55,909 bases of DNA from the IMG/VR virus record IMGVR_UViG_3300030106_002604, positions 1-55,909 of that record. The stretch is one strand, 5' to 3'. Made by a program: the position numbers and the translations under genes. Source of the DNA: a virus. This document shows positions 50,801 through 55,909 of this stretch, in pieces (the first letter of the stretch is position 1; each line of letters opens with the position of its first letter). The notes beneath the pieces are model-generated. The model made no database searches. It had not been told where the DNA came from and was given only the letters and a program-made list of their open reading frames with translations.

Positions 50801-52709
50801 AAAAAACAATCCAGTAGAAGATTCTAAAGGTAAACCAGTATGGTATATTGTTCAGAAGCCAAAAGAGAAAGACCCTCACGTTGTAGGAGTTAGAGTAGAT
50901 GGAGTTCAAAAGTTTATAAGATTTAAAGATCCTAGTTATGCTGAGGCTCTAAAAGGCATGGGTATGCAGCAAACAAACACATTTGTTAAAATGCTTAGAG
51001 TGCCTAACGCTTGGTTAAGAGCTTCGTTTACATCTCTATCTCCTGAGTTTATTATTACAAACTTTGCTAGAGATATTCAAGCTGCTATTATTAATGCTGC
51101 CGCAGAAACAGACAGAGAGGACAGCAGGATAAACGGTGAGAAAATACACAAAGATTTAAGAAAACTTGTAATGCCAGTTCTTAAGTCTTTAGGTAAACAA
51201 GCAATAGGCAAAGAGGATAAAATGGATCCTGTAATTAGAAGGTATTACAATGAGTTTAAAGAGGATGGTGGTAAAACTGGATGGGCATACACTAAAGATC
51301 TTCAAAGAATAGCTGCAAGTTTAGAAGCAGATTCTAAAGAAAAGTCCAAGATGCAGAATGTGTTTGGAAAACTTAATAACTTTAAGACAGCTATAGAAAA
51401 TATAAATGATTCTGTTGAAAACAGCATACGTTTAGCTGCTTATATAGCTGCTAGACAGGCTGGTGTGTCTAGAGAAAAAGCTGCTGAGTTTGGTAAAAAT
51501 GTTACTGTAAACTTTAATCAGCATGGAGAGTGGGGTCAAACCTTAAATGGCATATATTTATTCTTTAACGCTTCTATACAAGCCACTTCAGTTTTTGCTC
51601 GGAGTATGTTATTCCTTAAACCTAAGGTTGATCCTGAAGGATATCAAAGAAACTTTATAGAAAGAGTTAACGGAGCTCAAAAGATGGCGTTTGGTTTCGC
51701 TGTCTTTGGAGGTATGCTTACTCTACTAAATAGAGCAACGTCTGATGAGGATGAAGATGGAGTTTTATTTTACGATAAAATTCCAGACTACATAAAAGAA
51801 AGGAACATTATTATTATGAGACCTGATGGTAAAAACTATTTTAAGATTCCTTTGCCATATGGCTACAGCTTATTCCATACGGTTGGGGTTACAGCTACCG
51901 AGTATGCTGGTGGAGGTAGAACTTTTGCTGAGTCTACTCTGTTTATGGCTCATTCTTTTATAAATGCGTTTGTACCTATTTCGTTTGGGCAAGCTAAAGA
52001 CTTAACAACAAAAACATTTAAGGCTGCACTCCCAACAGTTACTAAGCCAGCCATGGACATAGCAACGAATACCACTTACTTTGGCTCTCCTGTAACAGGC
52101 GAACAGATATCTTTTAATGAAGTCCCTGAATCTGAGCTAGCGTTTAGATCTCCTAAAGCTGTTCAAGATTTTTTTAAGTGGATGAATGAAGCCACAGGAG
52201 GCTCTCCTGTAGACTCTGGATCTATAGATCTAAACCCTGACAAGGCTTGGTATTATTTAGAATACTTTTTAGGTGGTACTGGCAGGTTTTTACAAAGAGG
52301 TTTAATAACACTGCCATTAAAACTGAAAGCGAAAGCTGAAGATAACGATTATAAGTTTGAGGCAAACGATATAATATTTTTAAGAGCATTGTATGGTGAG
52401 CCTTCTAAATTCTATGATGTAAATAAATACAACGAAAACGCAAGAAAGATTCAGGTGTTGTTTAAAGAGATAAAAGATCCTAGCGTAAGGCCATCTAGTC
52501 CAGCTGAAGGAAGATACAAAAACGTATCTACTCTTGAGCAAGTGAGAAAAGACATAGAGAAAAAGTTAAAGATGCTTAGAGCGGCAGAGAGAGAAGCTAG
52601 AAAGATAGAAGACTTTACTGAAAGAGGAGTAAGGATTCAAGAAATAAGAAATAAAAAGAATAAACTTTACATGCAGTTTAATAAACTGTATGATCAATAC
52701 AGAAAATAA
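44832..52709 (+). CDS. Giant internal virion/polyvalent protein (2625 aa)
   Basis: A 2625-residue protein. Residues 1-130 are charged coiled coil. A zincin-like remnant occurs at about 910-945 (GYFDPSTGTILLNEF, then EEVLSHGL). Linker motifs GRFSIK recur at about 1079 and 1311, with GRGSIR at about 1722 and GRFGVISK at about 1277. Such motifs separate modules in large polyvalent phage proteins. Residues about 2055-2090 (VPNAWLRASFTSLSPEF, then ITNFARDIQAA) match the LPD38-type large polyvalent domain. The helical end resembles gp16-type ejection proteins. I infer a multi-domain protein ejected with DNA; enzymatic activities are unproven. Confidence 0.75.
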   Translation: MNGDQNISTLGTTLEQTYSALEGKYEPQKIVELMTSVGFEGQDVVNFVNNKYEEERIRQLEELENQQKLMEEQRALYDSLKKKDGASELGGEPSGLPQDGMAPQEVQEQKKQEEQAKIKEEDAVGISDINVPELVADPNVFIETEAIRGELDEPNVTQFKQDLYENRSDLIKELDDQHQTAFDAVGINNSLTELKKISNEILSGDGVIGLQDPEFNKVTENLKYLQSKGLLTDIQIRDEKSVPVYSEVNFENIIESIDAALPENISNISGILDRANNFNESIGSEIRYKTDSDIDLNLYLQSAFDYRQAEEEDIENQVASFLSTFSGEEIEDYNKGTALKVPFFGKIVADAIDDIRISSVGVGQFLVNTSRGMYSVPFEAGENVVSEMLGESFDRLERRKEERSRRQRELFNITDEFGALSMREKIIEGFVNDDISAGEVFAGVYTDVQRDVGSAIKSIAEFYIGKGVPLAVDVAGSNYAYNEKYNPHISHTENTITSILKGGVEIAMNKALTRVGIGAEAAAGKIGSKIKGRFSKKSALDNAKKELKNSVKKVKNQNLIQGVAGEFVEEAIVELTGQVIDKSGDLITGRDARDINIYEIVDAGLSGAIGGAPIIGISNIGHSRKLKERQIYVEAIGRLKKEYREETNPKLKEVKKQELIKAMVDMQVISTEEQALYDTLNEEEQDTVLGLNQELSRIREIVARGKYWTGEKATKEEIKSLEKRFASILKQKKSIEDVAIKRAEDRASEKTEVAPDATNKEASAKTKTESKKDAAERAKTPAATEGEQLSLFDDVSELENYDETKETEVIPEQKTEEVEKESVDSKEEVEGSSFDINSEDVENIIEDTENVGDGKGKMKLSVAAAIKRFFTSDAVKQRVKKVKYFKTYEDMASYNPEVARMMKEAEKDGNVVAGYFDPSTGTILLNEFSDTSDIAEEVLSHGLLIDVIGKESSERTRLFNELKKLAETNKKVAQLIKDVEDNPVYKEQGQEAIEEEAVGKFFTQYAANPAAFDSRVKRAIIDLLNKISQAFGGPANAINSEDSLLQMARKYEAAYRGVETTVDVQQKTEEDIAEEKTDEGRFSIKRKKEFTYLKDTELFYTDSEYRMSEFTGEDRLVSSKEKSVKVNDYFHYRNLWAKLTGNGKELGRMENVFFIKDGKRYNVKPPKPKTDRDGNIINMRTQPTIIQRVVQSRLREKELYTELRLQVISAENDMFDLWESSGLSSFTNASNFKPDIEEGSIKPTLERKLEAAVIAMKNIQALIDMGVTKEDLEPLRSGRFGVISKIDHPELFNASGLKIFPDNTIDGAEPTTGRFSIKERPADILTPAQEDAINSREGAMVVSITAFEGKPALVIGYDSSNTDQSGVRTLEGTADVISHRNASSAGTSESLISGLMSKEIENNKMQEGDSGTVVIAFTTQGSKSLAGNPYIFDQEGKSLVETVANLDQNTQSKVIESINESLAIKKGERTQITTTKKGKGTVKKLTLKSRAVRVLRQSSAIRDNEDFRIRIIDDNRAYREGGRTTGVQLENIQDLKTLMSALASKTLEEETDEANDTSFQFRTEILDVILSEETRSILSDAGVTRYNQSVESMITEQYADNEIVNSKSGAIVAVKEVPFVVGKNRRPTKDSIVRYDRPNPNEAFSYKLSSPLIKEALSKKNKGEALDSFEQKAGLLLYVKEQALLEDAMTDVKKGESGQVARAATMQRFETTLEITSENQDTGRGSIRRDPRIKRVRTDVGEFNLKDMSRFQQIRNFFLRKFVRKYENIYRIQDEIRKGLDGSLPESQDFRMAETLMYGKAANALEKLEERVDAITALIKEKNLSIEEVENYMYALHAAERNAVIQDRDGKDEGSGMSNEEAKQILDEVEESGKTNDIQEVVSLIREIQQDTRDTMVKFGLESQETVDVFQNQFEFYVPLGGIATDQPDSAKNPYPTGGAGMHVEGQTFKRAEGRKTKAPNILAQIISQNSAVHIKARTNEALQPLYNLVKNNPVEDSKGKPVWYIVQKPKEKDPHVVGVRVDGVQKFIRFKDPSYAEALKGMGMQQTNTFVKMLRVPNAWLRASFTSLSPEFIITNFARDIQAAIINAAAETDREDSRINGEKIHKDLRKLVMPVLKSLGKQAIGKEDKMDPVIRRYYNEFKEDGGKTGWAYTKDLQRIAASLEADSKEKSKMQNVFGKLNNFKTAIENINDSVENSIRLAAYIAARQAGVSREKAAEFGKNVTVNFNQHGEWGQTLNGIYLFFNASIQATSVFARSMLFLKPKVDPEGYQRNFIERVNGAQKMAFGFAVFGGMLTLLNRATSDEDEDGVLFYDKIPDYIKERNIIIMRPDGKNYFKIPLPYGYSLFHTVGVTATEYAGGGRTFAESTLFMAHSFINAFVPISFGQAKDLTTKTFKAALPTVTKPAMDIATNTTYFGSPVTGEQISFNEVPESELAFRSPKAVQDFFKWMNEATGGSPVDSGSIDLNPDKAWYYLEYFLGGTGRFLQRGLITLPLKLKAKAEDNDYKFEANDIIFLRALYGEPSKFYDVNKYNENARKIQVLFKEIKDPSVRPSSPAEGRYKNVSTLEQVRKDIEKKLKMLRAAEREARKIEDFTERGVRIQEIRNKKNKLYMQFNKLYDQYRK

Positions 52710-53146
52710 TGAGTAAGAAAAAAATTAAAGACACCAAGCTTGGATCTTGGTTAGCAGAAAAAGCACCACAAGTGTTGGGTGTTGTTGGAGATTTACTTCC
52801 AGATAGCGGAGGTTTAGGTGTAGTTAAGAACCTTATAGATAAAGATGATACTGTAGACTCTGGAGAAGCTCAACAGCAGATTGATGCTGAGGTAAGATTT
52901 CAAGAGAATGTAACAGAGCGTTGGAAAGCTGACATGGGTAGCGACGTAAAGTTAGCCAAGCTTATACGCCCTGTTACACTTATATGTTTGATGGCTATGT
53001 TTATGATCACCATGATGATTGACAGCATGGATAATATAGCATTCAATGTTAAAGACTCTTATGTGTCTCTTCTTGAGTTACTTATGCTTACAGCATTTGG
53101 TGCATACTTTGCTGGAAGAACTATCGAGAAGAAGGGGAAGAACTAA
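52709..53146 (+). CDS. 3TM-type holin
   Basis: A 145-residue protein matching the GTA_holin_3TM family. A soluble N-terminal half ends in VTERWKADMGSDVKLAKLIRP, followed by hydrophobic helices (LICLMAMFMITMMI, then LLELLMLTAFGAYFAG) and RTIEKK. It would permeabilise the inner membrane at lysis. It is the last rightward gene and is coupled to the giant protein gene by TAATG. Its 3' end overlaps the convergent DnaA-like gene by 26 bases. Confidence 0.82.
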   Translation: MSKKKIKDTKLGSWLAEKAPQVLGVVGDLLPDSGGLGVVKNLIDKDDTVDSGEAQQQIDAEVRFQENVTERWKADMGSDVKLAKLIRPVTLICLMAMFMITMMIDSMDNIAFNVKDSYVSLLELLMLTAFGAYFAGRTIEKKGKN

Positions 53147-53534
53147 TCCTATCCCTTTCTTCTTTAAGTTGTTGTATTTTTTCCTCATACTGAGATATAC
53201 GCCTGTCTATAACTGATATGTCATAGTCTCTAGCTACGTTGGTCATGTACATTTCACATATACCTTGTGCAGTATTGTACTTCTGAGCGTAACCTTTCCA
53301 ATGAGTCATATTGTTTTCATGGTTTCTAACATAATAACAAACCGTACTTCTGTCTCTACCCAAAACTTTTGATGTGTTTGTGTCAGACATGTAGCCACGT
53401 AGAACAGTTCCAATAGCTGCTCTTACTTGTGTTTGCTCTGGATTTCTTTTATTTGTAGGTTCAATGTTAAGAGCTTTGTAAATTTCTTGGGCAGCTATAG
53501 CTCCCACATTCTGTAGTTGTGTTGACTTTCTCAT
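53121..53534 (-). CDS. DnaA domain IV-like HTH protein
   Basis: A 137-residue protein. SDTNTSKVLGRDRSTVCYYVRNHEN (about residues 50-74) resembles the DnaA C-terminal DNA-binding domain, where a GRDHSTV-type motif reads the DnaA box. The C terminus is a coiled coil (DRRISQYEEKIQQLKEERD). No ATPase part is present. The ATG at 53534 overlaps the RNR stop by ATGA; an upstream start would extend into the RNR gene. It could act at the phage origin or as a regulator (inference). Confidence 0.65.
   Translation of the reverse strand: MRKSTQLQNVGAIAAQEIYKALNIEPTNKRNPEQTQVRAAIGTVLRGYMSDTNTSKVLGRDRSTVCYYVRNHENNMTHWKGYAQKYNTAQGICEMYMTNVARDYDISVIDRRISQYEEKIQQLKEERDRISSSPSSR
53127..53165. terminator. Possible bidirectional terminator at the convergent junction
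   Basis: A purine-rich AAGAAGGGG faces a CCCTTTCTT across about 15 bases, so an imperfect stem-loop with a T-rich flank on the plus strand can form where the two long transcription units meet. The pairing contains a bulge and overlaps both coding ends, so this is tentative. Confidence 0.35.
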
Positions 53535-55420
53535 CGTACTGGGCATGCGCCTCCTGCGCAATCTTGAATTTCTATATCGTTAATATTTAGTGAATTTAAA
53601 GATGTTATAGGTGTAACCTCTTTGACCATCTTATTGTATGTCTTTTTATCAATAGCTTCTAGAGGAGCTTGATCAAAGCCATGATCGTTGTGAAGTAAAA
53701 AGCTGACACTCTTTACGTTAACGTAATTGTTTTCAAGCCATTCTTTAATAGAGTCTAGCTCTTCCTTTCTGTAATAGATAGTTACAGATACAGCATTGTC
53801 ACTCCACTCTTGTTGAAGTCTTTTAATTACTTCTAGTTGATCAATAGCTGACATCTCATCAGCAAGCATTGTACCTTTAGGGAACTTGCATGGAAAACTA
53901 ACAACCACTGTAGAGTGATCTTCAGTACCATCAAAGTTTCTTACGTACTCTATGCCATACCCATTGTTCCTGCAAACGCTGACAAGCTCGCTATCTGCAG
54001 CCATTCTGATTCTTCTAATGTATTGTTGAGCATATGCGGGGTGAGCGCCTGATGTAACGCCAGCAAGTAAACTAAGCGTTCCAGATGGTTTAACTGTTGT
54101 AAGCTTAATAGATCGTGGAAAACCACAACTCTTTGAGTATTCTTTATCATATTCGCGAAGATATAAATAACAATCCGATAACCAAAATCTTTGTTCTTCA
54201 GTAGCTTGAAGGTATCCAGTAACACCAATACCCATCCTCATGTTCTTGTGAACTATATCTTCAGTCTCTTTTAACGAGCATGGTATTGATAAGCTGTGCT
54301 TATTTATTCTATACAATAATGTTGCCACCTTCTTTAACTCTTCATAACTATCTATGTTTGGCAGAAATATCTCTGCAAGACAGCATGTTTCGTAAGGAGC
54401 TAGTGATTGCTCCGCACACGGATTGAATCCCATTACATCTGGATCAGGGTATTGTACTTCACCTATCCTACCCATACGTCTTGATGCTTCTAGGTTTATC
54501 AAACCATATGGCTCTCCATTACCTTCATAGCCTTGCCAGAACTCATCTGGTAATTCATTAACATCAGAACATATAACAGAGTTATTAGACATAGCCCTCC
54601 AGTTAGGTATACCTCCTAAGTCCCAACGCTTTGCACGTAGATATTCTAGGTCATCGTGATCACCCAACGCAATCTGAGCCGACCTTCTTACATTACCTGC
54701 GACAACAATCTTACCTATTATATTCATGATATCTAAGCAGTCTACAGGTCTTAATCTTTTGCCTGATCTTGTGTTTAGAATGGTGTTTATTTCTTTCATA
54801 CCCCAAACTAAATCCTGAGGACCACTAGCTGTACCGCCGAATCCCTTAATCTTAGACCCCTTAGATCTAATTAAATGAGTTGCGAATGTAAAACCCTCAC
54901 CAGTTATAAATGAAGCCTCTAAAACTCTTCTAAGTAGTTCTACCCAACCTTCTCTTGAGTCAGGAACAATAAAGTCAGCATCATTTACATCATCTCTAAC
55001 AACCTTAACTTTCTTTTTTACTTTAGGTAGCTGATAAACATTCTCTCTTTGTATGTTAAATCCTACACCTGATCCTAGCATAAGCATTTCAAATGCCCAT
55101 GTAAACGGTCTAACAGGTTCGTCCACCACTGTGAATGCACAGTTTTGAAGAGAAGGCAAACCTAATTTGTCTACAGTTTTTGTGCCAAGCTGCCAAAGAA
55201 ATCTACCAGCAACAGTTCCTTTAAGTCCCATCATCATATTCCTGATGTCGTCTTCTTGAGATTTAGTAAAGCCGCATCCCAACTGTTTGTCGCATGCAGA
55301 TATTACTCTTTCAATAGTCTCAGGCCATTCCTCTGTCCTGTCTTTTGTCGGGCGAGAATATGTACGCTTGTAAGTAGCGTAGCCAACCTCACCCCAAGGT
55401 ATATCCTTAGGTGTTGTCAT
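53531..55420 (-). CDS. nrdJ: Ribonucleotide reductase, class II (adenosylcobalamin) type
   Basis: A 629-residue catalytic subunit. It has LQNCAFTVVDE (first redox Cys, about residue 92), LMLGSGVGFNIQ, NPCAEQ (active-site Cys and Glu, about 331-336), TVKPSGTLSLLAGVTSGAHPA (phosphate-binding segment), and a C-terminal CAGGACPVR Cys pair for re-reduction. The pattern is closest to monomeric B12-dependent ribonucleoside triphosphate reductases. No small subunit or activase gene is present, which agrees with class II. It supplies deoxynucleotides for phage replication, and would depend on cobalamin in the host. Length is slightly below the 700-residue norm. Confidence 0.85.
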   Translation of the reverse strand: MTTPKDIPWGEVGYATYKRTYSRPTKDRTEEWPETIERVISACDKQLGCGFTKSQEDDIRNMMMGLKGTVAGRFLWQLGTKTVDKLGLPSLQNCAFTVVDEPVRPFTWAFEMLMLGSGVGFNIQRENVYQLPKVKKKVKVVRDDVNDADFIVPDSREGWVELLRRVLEASFITGEGFTFATHLIRSKGSKIKGFGGTASGPQDLVWGMKEINTILNTRSGKRLRPVDCLDIMNIIGKIVVAGNVRRSAQIALGDHDDLEYLRAKRWDLGGIPNWRAMSNNSVICSDVNELPDEFWQGYEGNGEPYGLINLEASRRMGRIGEVQYPDPDVMGFNPCAEQSLAPYETCCLAEIFLPNIDSYEELKKVATLLYRINKHSLSIPCSLKETEDIVHKNMRMGIGVTGYLQATEEQRFWLSDCYLYLREYDKEYSKSCGFPRSIKLTTVKPSGTLSLLAGVTSGAHPAYAQQYIRRIRMAADSELVSVCRNNGYGIEYVRNFDGTEDHSTVVVSFPCKFPKGTMLADEMSAIDQLEVIKRLQQEWSDNAVSVTIYYRKEELDSIKEWLENNYVNVKSVSFLLHNDHGFDQAPLEAIDKKTYNKMVKEVTPITSLNSLNINDIEIQDCAGGACPVR

Positions 55421-55455
55421 TGTTGTAAAAATTTTTGTTTTTAAAAAAAGGGTTG

Positions 55456-55909
55456 CTAAGATAGTTCATAAATCATAATCTCGCCAGTATTTGGGTGATT
55501 ATATTTTACGGAGGTCTTAGCTCCTCCTGACGCTGTTATATCCTCCTCGTTCCAAGGTATATACACCATGCTTGACAGGTCGTCTAAGTCGTGTAAAGTA
55601 ACGCTAGTTATAACATCTTTCTTACCCCACTTAGCTCTAGTGTATAGTTTTTTGTATGCTTTTTTGTAGCTATCTACATAATCTTTAGATATGTTTGATC
55701 TACACCAATCCAAGCATTCTTCTCTATCAAATCTAAAAAAACCACATAGATCTTCTATCTCCATAGCAATCCAAGTAGCATCACCCTGCATCCATCCTTT
55801 CTCTCCAGCTGTATTTTTAAACTCAAGGCATATCGAATCAGCACGCTTCTTTCCTTTAACGTCAACGCCTAGTGTTTCATCTGGACCATGCCAAAAGTCT
55901 ACGTGCCTA
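55456..55909 (-). CDS. Junction-spanning PD-(D/E)XK nuclease-like protein, C-terminal part
   Basis: The remaining part of the gene that starts at 266 on the left end. The frame enters at the contig end and terminates at 55456. The first 47 codons or so duplicate those at positions 1-141. After the nuclease-like core come FRFDREECLDWCRSN, then SYKKAYKKLYTRAKWGKKD, and an acidic/Tyr-rich C terminus (GEIMIYELS). An internal ATG at 55791 exists but would remove the core motif, so it is not the true start. Confidence 0.7.
   Translation of the reverse strand, partial: RHVDFWHGPDETLGVDVKGKKRADSICLEFKNTAGEKGWMQGDATWIAMEIEDLCGFFRFDREECLDWCRSNISKDYVDSYKKAYKKLYTRAKWGKKDVITSVTLHDLDDLSSMVYIPWNEEDITASGGAKTSVKYNHPNTGEIMIYELS
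55769..55909. repeat. Terminal direct repeat, right copy (circle overlap)
   Basis: Matches positions 1-141 except at 55846 (C instead of T at 78). See the left copy. Confidence 0.95.

Noticed and set aside
44832-52709. Virion RNA polymerase in the giant protein, as in crAss-like phages
   Set aside because: No DFDGD-type catalytic motif was seen; the visible modules are a zincin remnant, linkers and an LPD38-like region.
1-55909. CRISPR arrays, insertion sequences, integrase or attachment sites
   Set aside because: No regularly spaced repeats, transposase or recombinase motifs were seen on either strand, so no evidence of a temperate or mobile-element lifestyle.

Overview
The window is a complete or nearly complete genome of a tailed phage, assembled as a linear contig. 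The last 141 bases (55769-55909) repeat the first 141 with one mismatch, so the molecule closes to a circle of about 55.77 kb, and one nuclease-like gene crosses the artificial ends. Three features point to a host in the Bacteroidota, probably a marine flavobacterium. Promoters fit the TTTG-N20-TAnnTTTG type used by that phylum. Start codons lack Shine-Dalgarno sequences and follow A/T-rich leaders. Several products carry Bacteroidota-style signal peptides, and one carries a type IX secretion (T9SS) sorting domain. Portal, capsid, connector and long tail-stabilisation genes resemble those of podovirus-like Bacteroidota phages distantly related to crAss-like phages (inference from sequence character and gene order). 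No integrase, DNA polymerase or RNA polymerase is recognisable.

Early/middle genes lie on the minus strand. They are read leftward from about 9.5 kb to position 1 and, across the circle junction, from 55.9 to 53.1 kb. First comes a run of very small unknown genes (about 9.5-5.0 kb), tightly packed and often overlapping by ATGA. It is interrupted by structured RNAs: a full hammerhead ribozyme (8375-8504), an acceptor/T-arm minihelix (9016-9060) and a divergent tRNA-like cloverleaf (5895-5988). Then comes a recombination/replication block: a single-strand annealing protein candidate, a RecE-like exonuclease, a small protein with an SSB-type acidic tip, an Nmad1-domain protein, a primase-helicase, a T7 endonuclease I-like resolvase and a junction-spanning nuclease-like protein. 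A cobalamin-type ribonucleotide reductase and a DnaA-domain-IV-like HTH protein end the transcription unit.

The intergenic region 9465-10298 separates the two arms. It holds a consensus leftward promoter, a rightward promoter, inverted repeats and iteron-like repeats, and is the best candidate for a control region and origin.

Late genes run rightward from 10.3 to 53.1 kb. They comprise small basic proteins and virion proteins; a DUF5675 endolysin candidate and a LamG-like protein; a duplicated GroES-like co-chaperonin; TerS candidate, TerL and portal; an envelope cassette (T9SS cargo, outer-membrane barrel candidate, TM/coiled-coil protein, thioredoxin-like protein); KGGK-type basic proteins; small beta-rich proteins; scaffold and major capsid protein; connectors; a 1590-residue tail protein; internal virion proteins including one of 2625 residues; and a 3TM holin. 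Two minus-strand genes sit inside this arm: a secreted protein (13491-14078) and a putative winged-helix regulator (15753-16175). Late promoters carry a TATATTTG box; three of them sit exactly four bases before the ATG, which suggests leaderless mRNAs.
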